Positions 33,213-43,580 of a stretch of DNA of 64,000 nt are shown piece by piece. Numbering within the stretch: the first letter of the stretch is position 1; every line of letters starts with the position of its first letter. Under the pieces are notes generated by a model. It was given only the letters and a program-made list of their open reading frames with translations, was not told the DNA's origin and did no database searches. The stretch comes from Macrothele yani (Eukaryota > Arthropoda > Arachnida > Araneae > Macrothelidae). The position numbers were made by a program, and so were the translations under genes. The stretch spans positions 73,528,607-73,592,606 of the forward strand of contig CM077005.1 in assembly GCA_039090855.1 (NCBI GenBank), read 5' to 3'.

Positions 33213-33417
33213 GTCACGGTGGCCGAGTGACCAAAGGCGCACGGCTTCTGGCTAACTCTCCGAGCTCGGCCATGGTTCAAGTTCTAGATGAAGAATCGCT
33301 GCTGTGCTTGGTCAACGTCGCTGGTTCTTCCATTTCCGTGGAACTACTGGTGATAAATTACGTACAGGCAATTCCTTAGATTCTCACAGTGGACCTTAAA
33401 CCCCGAAAACAACAAAC
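33213..33417 (+). mobile_element. SINE with a Leu/Ser-type tRNA-like head
   Basis: It begins GTCACGGTGGCCGAGTGACC and has GGTTCAAGTTCTAG as B box; the spacing leaves room for a long variable arm as in Leu or Ser tRNAs. It ends CTTAAACCCCGAAAACAACA, a tail similar to SINE-A (GTTAAACCTCCAATCAAAA). The head therefore differs from SINE-A while the 3' end is shared. Confidence 0.68.
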
Positions 33418-33585
33418 GGTATACTCTCCTCCACTGTGCGTCATCCACAAGACAAATACTCCAAGAAGCTTCACAGACCTGTCACGGATTCCTTTATTCT
33501 CAGACATCGGTTTATCGGGAGGGTTTGTGACGTACCTGCCAGCAGGACGCACACGACATAAAGGCAGATAGGAATCAGAATAATC

Positions 33586-33658
33586 GTCTGCGTAGCTCAG
33601 TTGGTAGAGCGACTTGTTCCGGAATAAGCGGCCTCGGGTTCGAATCCCGGCGTAGACC
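33586..33658 (+). other. tRNA-like cloverleaf inside the LTR
   Basis: 73 bases with a 7-bp acceptor stem (GTCTGCG with CGTAGAC, one G-U), a perfect D stem (GCTC/GAGC) and a perfect T stem around TTCGAAT. The A box TAGCTCAGTTGG (33593-33604) and B box GGTTCGAATCC (33637-33647) fit the polymerase III consensus. The anticodon arm is abnormal: TTGTTCCGGAATAA folds on itself instead of giving a 5-bp stem and 7-base loop. No CCA is encoded. The same structure is at 34016-34088 in the 3' LTR. It is probably an internal promoter, not a functional tRNA. Confidence 0.9.
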
Positions 33659-33689
33659 AAAAATGACGGAGAAATTTACTTCGTTATAA

Positions 33690-33701
33690 TGGCGCCCGAA
33701 C
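33690..33701 (+). promoter_or_regulatory. Primer-binding site
   Basis: TGGCGCCCGAAC, complementary to the 3' end of a tRNA-Lys-type primer, one base downstream of the 5' LTR. Beyond base 12 the match to the known tRNA-Lys site stops. Confidence 0.8.
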
Positions 33702-33944
33702 TATCCGGATGACACGGCCGTTCAAAATGGTTTGATGTTATTGGTGTGATGTTATTTCCACACCGCGAGACAGGAAAAATCAGAGAATTCCTTCTCCAGC
33801 GCTTCGACAAATAAAAATATGTGATGTTGCATTCCACACAGCAGATTGACTTGGAGTTCTCAAGTGCACGTTCTACAGTGGATGGCTGCCTGCAACGATT
33901 CATGGTCACGGCTGACCCGTGGGCCATGCCCCCGGCCCTCTTTC

Positions 33945-33955
33945 GGGGGGGGAGA
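33945..33955 (+). promoter_or_regulatory. Polypurine tract
   Basis: Eleven purines (GGGGGGGGAGA) immediately before the 3' LTR, the position expected for plus-strand DNA priming. Confidence 0.82.
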
Positions 33956-34127
33956 TGTGACGTACCTGCCAGCAGGACGCACACGACATAAAGGCAGATA
34001 GGAATCAGAATAATCGTCTGCGTAGCTCAGTTGGTAGAGCGACTTGTTCCGGAATAAGCGGCCTCGGGTTCGAATCCCGGCGTAGACCAAAAATGACGGA
34101 GAAATTGACTTCGTTATAGGTTTGTAT

Positions 34128-34330
34128 GTCAAGAGGGTTTAGGAACCATCGTGAGAAACTCAGAGGGCTATAAGCAGTTATCCGTCCCTAATTTGGAGCC
34201 TCGGGTTTCGGGGAAGGGGAAGAGAGCAGTTGCCGTAAGACAGGCCTGACTCAGGATCCGAATCCGGACCTGCCATCTCGGATGAATCATTAGAAGCCAA
34301 CACTTCGTACCACTCAACGACTGGGACAGT
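34128..34330 (-). mobile_element. SINE-A copy, diverged
   Basis: Minus strand: GGGTTTAGGAACCATCGTGA, GGGCTATAAGCAGTTATCCG and CCCTAATTTGGAGC in order, then a degraded head. It lies between the TRIM-like element and the hAT-like element. Confidence 0.8.
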
Positions 34331-35227
34331 TCATTGTAGTGATGGGTCGGTACTTTGGTACTCGTTGCAATGTAACGAACGATTTTAGTACTCGTTACAC
34401 CATAACGAGTATTCGAATGTAACGAGTACAGAAGATCGGTACTTTCACATTTCAGTCGTTACTCGTTACTTTTTCGGTCTCGGGAAAAGTACCGATTTGC
34501 AGCAGTCGTTCCTTGGACCTGGTTACTAGTGATGTCGGTACATCCGTAACCGTTACAATGTAAGCAGTAGAGAAGATCGGTAATTTCACATTTCAGTCGT
34601 TACTCGTTACATTTTCTTTCTCAGGACAAGTACCGAATTACAGCAATCGTTCCTTGGACCTGGTTACAGAGGTCGTCACTGTTTCTTTCTCGGGACAAGT
34701 ACCGATTCACAGTAGCTAATCCTTAGATCGGAATACAGGAAGTCCTTTATTTTTATTTTTCGGGAAGAAGAACTGGTTTACAGAAGTAGTCGAGAAAAAA
34801 AAAGCTGAGTCTCTGAAAACCATGATGAAATATATACCTGAGGGGAGAATGTATAAGGTCACAAACAAAACGGCCATCTTAAGATTCTGACAGTCGTTTT
34901 GAGCAATTGGGTTACATAAGAGACAAGTTTTACTTTTCGAAATTTGAAGTTTTTTTTTTTTGAGAGCTTGTGTGTTGTTGAGCTTACGGATGTCACCAAG
35001 ATTCCGGGCGGCCAACTCCTGGAGTTACGTTTCACAGGTAAGTAACGGAGAAACATTTAATATGAAATCTTTTAATTTCCGAAGGGCAGATAGTAGTCAA
35101 GCGCGTATATGAAGCCAATTTAGATATGACCAGCTTAATTTCCCATTTTGATTGGCACTGAACAATATGACATTTTGTTGTGCTAACAGAGGAAAAAAAT
35201 TCTAATATTAATAGAAACTCTGAAATG

Positions 35228-36114
35228 TCATCTTTCAGAGCATATGCTTATGCACACTGGTGAAAAGCCTTACCAATGTGATGTATGTACCAAGCAATTT
35301 GCTCGAAACAACGATCTTTCGGAATATTTACTCGTTCACACGTAGGAAACGTCTTACCAATGTGATGCATGCTCCAAACGATTTGCTTGAAAAAGTCTTC
35401 TTTCACAGCATATACTTATGCACACAGATGAAAGACTTACCAAGTTGATGTATGTTCAAAGCAACTTGCTCAGAAAAGTCATCTTTCAAAGCAATATGGC
35501 TATGCACACAGTTGAAAAGCCTTACCAATGTGATGTATGTACCAAGCAATTTGCTCGAAACAGTGATCTTTCGAAGCATTTACTCATTCATACGGGGAAA
35601 AGGCCTCACCAATATAATGTATGCTCCAAACGATTTGCTTGGAAAAGTCTTCTTTCACAGCATATGCTTATGCTCACAGATGAAAGACTTACCAATTTTA
35701 TGTATGTTCAAAGCAACTTGCTCAGAAAAGTCATCTTTCAAAGCAATATGGCTATGCACACAGTTAAAAAGCCTTACCAATGTGATGTATGTACCAAGCC
35801 ATTTGCTCGAAACAGTGATCTTTCGAAGCATTTACTCATTCATACGGGGAAAAGGCCTCACCAATATAATGTATGCTCCAAACGATTTGCTTGGAAAAGT
35901 CTTCTTTCACAGCATATGCTTATGCACATAGGTGGAAAGCTTTACCAATGTGATGTATGTTCCAAGCTATTTGCTCGAAAAAAGTGATCTTTCGAAGCAT
36001 TTACTCATTCTCACGGGGGAAAAGCCTCACCAATGTGATGTGTGCTCTAAGCAATTTCCTCGGAAAAATAGTAGTTCACGGGTGAAAAGGCATTTTCCCA
36101 TTTTGATTGTATAG
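35228..36114 (+). pseudogene. C2H2 zinc-finger array, frameshifted
   Basis: About ten 84-bp fingers of the Kruppel type with linkers such as [12 protein letters not shown]. The first fingers read [20 protein letters not shown] and [15 protein letters not shown], then TAG (about 35344) and TGA (about 35390). A 189-codon open frame (35418-35987) follows, containing intact [23 protein letters not shown] fingers. These alternate with fingers that lack the first Cys (HQYNVC) and with out-of-frame fingers (ERLTKLMYVQSNL). Three fingers form a 252-bp unit repeated in tandem. C2H2 arrays bind DNA in nuclear regulators, but with this damage no functional protein is expected. It lies inside the hAT-like element. 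Confidence 0.88.
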
Positions 36115-36119
36115 TCAAG

Positions 36120-36930
36120 ATGTAATATAAAGCTGGCCCTGCATGCACTTTTTAAAATTTATTTAGTGGTGTTGAAATGTAAGGATTTTGTATTGCTTTT
36201 CCAAATACTGTAGAAATGCACCTTCCTGCAAAAATATGTTCATCAGCCCTAAATTAAAAATCAAGGAGCTCTAATGTAACAACGGATGGTTGCCTGGGTG
36301 TATATTAGCATATATAAGTGAAATATAAGCTAAAAACCCACAACACTGTCTGGCAAATAGCATTAAAATTAAGATTACTGAATAGAAAGCATGGAAATTG
36401 TGTTCAGGAGCCAATGTGCTCTAACAATTCTGCAAAAAACCAGAAGAGTTAATGAGATCTGAGTACTACGAAATGATAAAAGAAATCATACACTACATTT
36501 TTGGTCCAAGGCAGTTTCATCATCCTCCAAAAATACCCCCTACAGGGGGTTATTGGGAGGGGAAAAACCTCAGTGTACCAAAGTACTGGCTAAACATTAA
36601 ACAGTAAGCGTAGTAAATTTTACCAAACCTGAACGGGAAAATGAATGCGATTCGTGTGATAACGGTCAGTAGGAATAATAACAGCCTAAAAACAGCAATA
36701 AATATTAAATAGTTTTTTTATATAAAACTAGAACCAAGCAACCTTCTTGGTACTTACGCTGATACCCCAGAAGCCAGCCGAAATATTTCCTAAATTCCAA
36801 ATAGCGGGAAATAGCCGTAACGTCCTAAACATTGAAAAATCAACTAATAATATCCTTAGGAACAGTATATCATCGATGAATATAATAAAGAAGGGAATAT
36901 TTATTAATTTTAAAAGCAAATTGCAAACTG
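36120..36930. other. hAT-like element interior, no gene recognised
   Basis: Non-coding sequence between the zinc-finger array and the SINE. No motif recognised. Confidence 0.5.
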
Positions 36931-37145
36931 CTGCCCCGGCGGCAAAGTGATCTAAGCGATGGCTTCTGATCATTCGTCCGAAAGGGGTCCGGGTTCGAAT
37001 CCCGTGAGACAAGGATGTTGTGTTTGTCTTACGGCGCTGGCCCTCTCCCTTCCCTGGAACCAGCGGCCCTATATTAGGGAGGGGCGACTGCTTATAGCCA
37101 ATTAATTTGCTCACGGTGGTCGTTAAATCTCCAATCAGAAAAAAA
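36931..37145 (+). mobile_element. SINE-A copy inside the hAT-like element
   Basis: Plus strand: CTGCCCCGGCGGCAAAGTGA head, GGGTTCGAATCCCG B box, CTTCCCTGGAACCAGCGG body, TTAAATCTCCAATCAGAAAA tail. Confidence 0.93.
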
Positions 37146-37627
37146 TTACCAACTTCACACCTCTCACAACGTTAACAGCTATCGCACTGTCTGCTAATGT
37201 CAGTCTTAAGATGATTGCCGTGACGTCACAAATTACCTATGTCGGTACTTGAACTCGTTACTTTGGACTCGTTACAAAAAGTACCGATACAGAAAGTAAC
37301 GAGTACCGAAAAGTACCGATTTCGCCCATCTCTATTCCATTGGGATAGTATGCCGTATACTGGAACAAGATATTCGCTTTATTCTCTAAGTGCTGCCGAC
37401 TGACCTTCAGCAACGAGGTTTCTTTGCAGATGGCTGGTTGGCCCTGCTTCATCGTGCTGCTCAACATCACGTAGATTGCATGCCAAGTCCCGAATCAGAT
37501 CACCTTTTGGACTAGGTTAGACACGTCTGTTAATGAGATTAGGTCCGTTGTTCTTTAGCCTAGATGTATGTATGGGCGAAGATCCTTCACAGTAATTAAG
37601 TTTACAAGGCATGTCTTTTGCGTTCTA

Positions 37628-39035
37628 CACTACTGGCCACCCAAAATGCAACACCAAGAAGGACACGAGATAGCAAAGCCAGATTTACTGGACACATGAC
37701 AACAGATACAAAGACGAAATGATTGAGCTTACAGGCCCGTGCAACTTGCGGAACACGTAGACATCAATAGTTCGTGTGGCCTCCATGGGTGGCAATAACG
37801 GCCGCTACACGCCGCGGCTCGAACGAATGAGGCTTTGGATGTGGGCTTGGGGTATATCGGTCCAGGCAGCTTCCACACGTTGCCACAGTTCATTAGGCGT
37901 AGCAGCGGGTGGTGCTTGCCGGGCCACTCGGTTGCCGATCAGCGACCAGACGTGTTCGATGGGCGACATATCGGAAACACAGGTGAGCCACGGCAGTAGT
38001 GGCACCTGGTGGGCCGTGAAGAATTGTTGCACGATGCGTGCCACGTGCGGGCACCTATTGTTCTGTTGAAACGTGGCCGCTGGCAGGTCCTGCAGGTAAG
38101 GGAGAACTACAGGCTCCAAAACGTCGGAGATGTAGCGGTGGGTGTTGAGTGTACCGGCGATGCGTACCAGAGGGCTGCGGGTGTCATATCAAATTGCGCC
38201 CCAAACCGTAACGCCAGGTGACGGACCGGTGTGGCGATGCATAATGCAGGCGTCATACAGTCTCTTGCCGCGGTGCCACCACACGCGGATCCGACCATCG
38301 TGGTGTTGCAGTCAGAAGCGGGATTGCTCGGAGAAGAAAATGTCTTGCCATTCCGTAGTCCAAGTGCGGCGTTCAACGGACCACTGCCGCCGCACTCGCC
38401 ATTGGTGTAACGTCAATGGTAATCGGAGCAATGAGCGCCGTGCGACAAGTCCCCGTTCCTGCAGACGACGTCGAACGGTACGTGATGACACAGGTTATTG
38501 CGCAACACACCCTAATTCCTGCGCTAACGTTCGTGATGTGGCGGTGCGAGCCGTCAATGCCCGCCGCACAACATGCCGGTCCTCTCGTTCGGTGGTGTGC
38601 CGTGGCTGCGGCAATCGCTCACGTCGGTCTGTCCGTCCCTTCGGCACCCACCGAATCCATACTCGCCTCACTGTGGGTGGATGTCGTCTCACACGGACGC
38701 CGATGTCTCGGTACGATAAACCACTGTCGCGATAAGCCACTATTCGTCCTCTGTCGAACTACAAAACGTGCTGGAATGACTGCCGTATTCTGAGACGAGG
38801 CATCAGGAAGCTTCCCACGCACAGGTCCGGCAGCACAACAGACGTCCACTACTTACACCCCGCCTTCTGTGCACCCTTCTTATAGTGCTTCTCGGTGGCG
38901 TGCCGGGCGCACATGATTTGCATATGCCCTGCAATGCTAACCGTTTGCATGTCCTTTCGCGGGAGACGCATGCTGCGAATTTCAGGCCAATCGAATGCTT
39001 CCTTCTTGGTGTTGCATTTTGGGTGGCCAGCAGTG
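37628..39035 (-). mobile_element. Tc1-like transposon inserted beside RTE sequence
   Basis: Terminal inverted repeats CACTACTGGCCACCCAAAAT (left) and, reversed, CACTGCTGGCCACCCAAAAT (right), extending through TGCAACACCAAGAAGGA. The left flank is TA (37626-37627); the right flank is CA, a probable mutation of TA. Length 1408 bp. GC content is clearly higher than the surroundings. Confidence 0.88.
37805..38740 (-). pseudogene. Tc1-like transposase (DD34E family), frameshifted
   Basis: Minus strand: MAYRDSGLSYRDIGVRVRRH, then PTVRRVWIRW (helix-turn-helix region, 38740 downwards), followed by frame changes. The catalytic part reads GSACGGTAARDCMTPALCIA and LRFGAQFDMTPAALWYAS, then TFQQNNRCPHVARIVQQFF and LTCVSDMSPIEHVWSLIGNR, with a C-terminal ELWQRVEAAWTDIPQAHIQ. 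The second catalytic Asp is Asn here (QQNN); 34 residues separate it from Glu in SPIEHVW. It is inactive. Confidence 0.88.
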
Positions 39036-39935
39036 CATATATGGGAAGAGGGGTTAGTAAAGGAGACCCACTATCTCCAAAATTATTTAACTGTATTAAA
39101 AGATATTTTTAGAAACTTAAACTGGGGAGAAAAAGGATTAAACATAAATGGAAAGCACCTAAATCACTTAAGATTTGCTGATGATATAGTCATCATTGCA
39201 ACTAGCAATAGTGAAATGCAAAATATGACAGAGGATTTATGGACGAAAATTCTTAAGAAAGGTCTGACAATAAACGCAGCAAAAACTAAATACATGCAGA
39301 ATACCGAATATGATACAGAAAAGATTTCGATAGAAGGAAAAGAAATCGAAAAAGTAGATGAATACATTTATTAGGTCAAGTAATCAGTTTTGAAGAAAGA
39401 CAAGAAAGAGAAATCAATAGAAGAACTATCCAAGGTGATAGAGCCTTTTGGAGACTTAAAGACTATTTAACTTGTGATCTTCCATTGTGTTCATAAAGAA
39501 AAAATCTTCAATGCATGTATTGACCCCGTATTTACTTGTGGAAGTGAAACGTGGGGTATCACAGAACGAAAATGTGAAAAAATAAGAGTATCGGTTAGAA
39601 AGTTAGATAGAAGAATGTTGGAAATAACAAGAAGAGACAGAGTTAGAAATGAACTTATAAGAGAAAGAACAGGAATAATAGGTATTATAAAAATAATAAG
39701 AGAATCAAAGTGGAGATGGGCTGGACATGTAGGAAGACTGAAAGATAAAAGATGGACATGATTAATAACAGAATGGCAACCGAGAGATGGAAAGAGACGA
39801 AGATGGCGCCAGAGAACAAAATGGAGAGATGACTTTCAGAAATTTAGAGGTGCTAAATGGTGGACTGAGGCTAAGGATCGAGGAAGTTGATATAGACTGG
39901 GGGAGATATATACCCTGCAGTAAGTGCCAACAGGC
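39036..39935 (+). pseudogene. RTE-type reverse transcriptase, C-terminal half
   Basis: GRGVSKGDPLSPKLFN (about 39048-39095), HLRFADDIVIIATSNSEMQN with the catalytic FADD (about 39168-39225) and TINAAKTKYMQN form the end of an RT palm. Downstream are PVFTCGSETWGITERKCEKI, RRDRVRNELI and ESKWRWAGHVGRL (39515-39745), the C-terminal part typical of RTE elements. Frameshifts occur near 39097, 39373, 39480 and 39760. The N-terminal endonuclease and palm start are missing. The 5' end coincides with the Tc1-like insertion, so the missing part may have been lost earlier. Confidence 0.85.
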
Positions 39936-41065
39936 TAAGAAGAAGAAAAATAGAAAAATGCACTATGTTTCTTTGACTTTGCACCAAAATGCCTGGTTGG
40001 AAACATTGCGCCACGGTTTCATGTACTCTTCTGGGTCATTACCTATTTACAAGAAAGTTTCTATGATGATACTAGATTTCTCTATCGAACACCTTTCCTC
40101 TATTCGAAGAAGGACATGTTGTGTTTGGCCCATTGTTTAACTAAAGTCGTCATAGTTAGTGAACTTACATAACCATTGTTATATAGATAGTAGTGTTCCC
40201 AGCCGTTATAACAATCTTGTATAACAGTTTGCCAGCGGTGGCATTCGGATCTACGTCTTTCAATTCCACTGCTCTTCTCCCAACTGAATTACTCAGACGG
40301 GCTTATAATTCCTTAATTGTCTATTTGAATCGTGATTCACCTCAGTAGTAAATCGAATGTTTTCCGTTCAGCCTACAACCGTACTCGAAGACCAGCTCAG
40401 TGTAAAAAAAGAAATTTGTATTAATTCCGTACGATATGCGAAAGCAATCGTCGATTTGACTAATGCGTCACTTAGGAAGTACGCCGTATGCATCATGTCA
40501 TATAATACGTTATGTAGTGATTAAAGAACTTCAGTAGAATTACAAACCCAACGCCGGTCCCTTGGTTACCAATTCATATTCCGAGAAAACGTACTTACTG
40601 GCCGATTTTTGTGTTAGTAACTCTTTTGATTAAGAACACTTTCTACTAAAACTACCTCTTTCGTTGACTGAGCAAGGTGGTTCTATGTTATGCTAGAAAG
40701 CACGATTAATTTAAATTAAATTCATTTCCAATTTCATACGGCAGTCTCTTGCTTTACTTAAAATAATGTATTATGCTTTTCAGATTATTTCTACAAGGAA
40801 TTGAAGTTCTCGAAACTGTTTTTGCACGATAAAAAATGTAGTTAAAAAGTGATGATCAATTATAAGACTTTACAAAGTACAATTAAAACATCACAGTTAA
40901 AAAACATAAGACCTTTCGGAGCCGCATCGGTCTCATCCTCAGATGTAACACAATCACACAATACATGAAGGAACAATGATAAAATACATCAAGAAATTAG
41001 TCACGTGATGGGGTGGCGTAGTTTATATGCGCAGATGAACCGAGAAGAAAAAGGCTTAATTGATG
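39936..41065. other. No recognised gene; one weak tRNA-like stretch
   Basis: A tRNA-like segment may exist on the minus strand at about 40240-40302 (CGTCTGAGTAATTCAGTTGG with a poor B box), but no LTR or SINE boundaries surround it. Nothing else is recognised. Confidence 0.35.
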
Positions 41066-41800
41066 TTATTTACAAATGTTCAAGTTCAGAATGGAGTTGT
41101 TCCTGGCTGTCAATGCGAGTTTCCATGCATTAGGAATAATAGTAGGGTAATCATCATTACAGCACGCAGACCCAAATTCGTAAATAATTAAGCTTTCAGC
41201 AAACAGAGTATTAGGCTTCGAAGTTAGGATGGTTAGAATGCGTGTTTCGTCCCAGTAAGGCTGGTGAGACTCTTTCGAAGTAAGTCGAGATAGTGCAGTA
41301 TTTTGGGAGTGCATTTTGACTGTGTATTTGTGTTCTTTCAATCTGGTCTGTAATGAGCGCATGGTAGATCCCACATAGACAGTGTTAGCAGGGGTGAGCT
41401 CGTTGAAATTAGTGGAACACAGTAAACACCGTACCTTTGGTCGTTATTTTTCATTGGTCTTTCGTTTCTGACCAAGGAAAAAATGTTTTTAGTCCGAATG
41501 CCGAAGTCGATATTAAGAGGTCGGCAACAGTTTTTCAAAACATTAACCAAATCAGGTACATAATCCAAGGCTCCAACATATCTGGTAATATTATGTTCCC
41601 CCTAAGAGAGGACATAAATTGTCTCTTAAGTTTGTTTAAAACACTGGTAATAATGGTACCGGGGAATCCGTGGGCTGAGACAATATCAAGAATCCTAGAA
41701 GTTTCGAGGTTTCTGAATTTTAATGTTAATGTTTCTACAGTAACGCAACTTTTGAGACAAAAAATTAAAACTGTTGCCATGTTGCTCTATTTGCCGTTAA
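41066..41800 (-). pseudogene. Penelope-like element C-terminal fragment with GIY-YIG domain
   Basis: Minus strand: an upstream frame has KFRNLETSRILDIVSAHGFP, then RPLNIDFGIRTKNIFSLVRN (PLE connector). After frame changes comes VGSTMRSLQTRLKEHKYTVK and WDETRILTILTSKPNTLFAE. The VYVGSTMRSLQTRLKEH core with a following ESLIIYEF (Glu) matches GIY-YIG endonuclease domains of PLEs, which nick the target DNA. The RT palm is missing and the frame is broken at about 41400. It is a different, more diverged PLE than the one at 835-1470. Confidence 0.75.
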
Positions 41801-41869
41801 CTGTAATATTCCAGAAAGGGTTTTGGCTTTGCACTGCAACGTTAAAATTCTCCTAATGTTAAATATCAC

Positions 41870-43085
41870 AGTCGTTATAAAAATTTCGAAACTAAATACT
41901 TGATTAATTAATTACAGGTGCCAATCAGCCATAAAGAGGCAACTATCTCATTAATATTGTTGCACATTGAATACGCGTCTGATTAGTACAGGTAACAGGA
42001 TGTATTTCAGAAATTTTACTCTAAATAGAGGATGTAAAATCTTGCGTTTGACGCTGATACGACGATATACCTACGAGTTCGCGGAAACTCGTTTCTTTCG
42101 GTAATAGAACAACAGAAGCTGTTCTCTGTTTAATTTTATTCTCGGCCTTTTTCTGCGTTAAAATCATAATTCATGAAATATGGTGTAGTAAAAGTAGTTT
42201 TAAACAAACGGATGCAGTAGTTTTCGTTACTTTCCGTTTCATAAGCGGCGAATGAGTTCCGCTTACTCTCGGAAGCTGATTTTCACTACCATTTATTTCA
42301 GCGCAGATGCTTGTTTCCCAGAAGCCATCGCGAATGTCTAGTCGGTTAGTTCAAGCTCGGCTGAATGCGCAAAGGAAAACTTTTCCCTTTGAGTAAATAT
42401 TACCTTCAAGCATAGTTTATTTAGACGTGAAATGCGACTTTGGGTTACATATTGTAGGAACGCAGTTAATTAATTTGCAAGTCGAAATGATTAAAACGTG
42501 GCTCGAGCAAATCAGTTGGTAAGGGCGCACTTTGTCCGTCTGTCTGATACATTCTGTATTCATGTACGTCAGGTGCTAAATACTGCGGCATATTTTAACA
42601 AAATTTAGAATAATATTCGCCCTCACCCCGTTGAGAGTGGATTGAGTACGAATTTAAAGCGATATATGTGCATCTATGTGGCTTTCACCCATGAAACAAA
42701 TCCATGCCCCCCCCCCTCTTAAGAAATTTCTGGCAGCGCCACTGGGAGACTTGGACAGTGCAGTTAAACTTATCATAGAGATTTACTCGTATATTTTTGC
42801 TATGGTTCGCACACGTGAAATTTCTACATGAATTTATAGCTGAGAGTTCCAAATCTTCGTAGCAGCCGTCATACACACGGTGTTCAGTAACGCTTTACAT
42901 CAGGTGCTCGTACAATACTTTTCCATCTTCAGCATGAGAAATTAATCCAATCATCGTGATAGGGTGATCGTTTTGGATAACCACATTAATTTTGTCAACT
43001 CATGCTATATCTCATGATGCCCTGCATGGATTTATATTGTATTTATATTTTACTATGGTATTTCACTAAAAGTACCGCTGTACTT
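41870..43085. other. No recognised gene
   Basis: Nothing recognised. A C-rich run followed by GGCAGCGCCACTGGG (about 42705-42746) resembles the end of some DNA transposons, but no partner end was found. Confidence 0.4.
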
Positions 43086-43092
43086 ACGTCGT

Positions 43093-43580
43093 GTGACGTA
43101 TATTTCTAATTAAGGTTCCTTCTGGATTCCTGTGTTCTTAAGTAAATTTCGTTTTTTCTCGTTAAATATTTTCTGACTTAACGGCACATTATTTCTCCCG
43201 ACTAGTGCTATTGCTTGTGACGTATACCTTTAATTTAACCTTCCTTTTGAGTTGCTATATTCTTATGTAAGTTTGGTTTCCTTTCGGCAAATATTTTCTG
43301 ACTTAAAAACATATTATTTCTCCCGACGAATGGTATTGCCTGTGACGTATACAATTAATCTAAGCTTCCTTTTGAGTTCCTGGATTTTCATGTAAATTTG
43401 TTTTTCCCTCGTTTGATATTTTCTTACTTAACGACGCATTATTTCTCTCGACAAGTGTTATTTCCTGTGACATATACCTCTAATTTAAGCCTCCTTTTGA
43501 GTTCTTGTGTTCTTATGTAAATTTGGTTTCTCCTCGTTAAATACTTTCCTACTTAACGCCACATATTTTCATCCGATGAA
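43093..43580 (+). repeat. Four-copy satellite-like array, about 123 bp period
   Basis: Four tandem monomers begin GTGACGTATA (the last GTGACATATA) near 43093, 43217, 43342 and 43467. Each contains TCCTTTTGAGTT-like and ATTATTTCTCCCGAC-like blocks. Monomers are diverged. The first 60 bp of the monomer also occurs at 26636 and, inverted, in the transposon at about 44499-44562. Confidence 0.85.

Larger units (their letters stand above)
33526..34118 (+). mobile_element. Complete TRIM-like LTR element, subfamily A, with tRNA-like LTRs
   Basis: Two LTRs of 163 bp each (33526-33688 and 33956-34118) differ at one position that I could find, so the insertion is young. The target-site duplication is GGTT (33522-33525 and 34119-34122). 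The LTR starts TGTGACGTACC and ends TTCGTTATA. One base after the 5' LTR is TGGCGCCCGAAC (33690-33701), identical to the first 12 bases of the tRNA-Lys primer-binding site used by lentiviruses. A purine tract GGGGGGGGAGA (33945-33955) abuts the 3' LTR. The 267-bp interior has no coding capacity. Each LTR contains a complete tRNA-like cloverleaf with polymerase III boxes. It must rely on proteins from another retroelement. Confidence 0.95.
34337..37334. mobile_element. hAT-like element enclosing a zinc-finger array
   Basis: The left end TAGTGATGGGTCGGTAC and reversed right end TAGAGATGGGCGAAATCGGTAC are terminal inverted repeats of hAT type. The 8-bp flanks GTTCATTG (34329-34336) and TTCCATTG (37335-37342) match at six of eight positions. 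Subterminal sequence at both ends repeats GTACTCGTTAC/GTAACGAGTAC, the kind of repeat hAT transposases bind. A GATCGGTA-TTTCACATTTCAGTCG segment is itself duplicated at 34435 and 34575. No hAT transposase frame is visible. The 3-kb interior holds C2H2 zinc-finger sequence and a SINE. Confidence 0.78.

Noticed and set aside
33586..33658. Genuine tRNA gene
   Set aside because: The anticodon arm does not form a normal stem and loop, and the sequence lies inside both LTRs of a mobile element. Related copies at other loci vary in the anticodon region.
33526..34118. Two tandem SINE insertions with a spacer
   Set aside because: One 4-bp duplication surrounds the whole unit, and a primer-binding site and purine tract sit at the expected positions. 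The subfamily B copy at 8125-8565 has the same layout with a resolvable empty site.
40240..40302. Another TRIM-like LTR
   Set aside because: A tRNA-like stretch is present, but no TGTG start, TATA-type end, primer site or flanking duplication was found.
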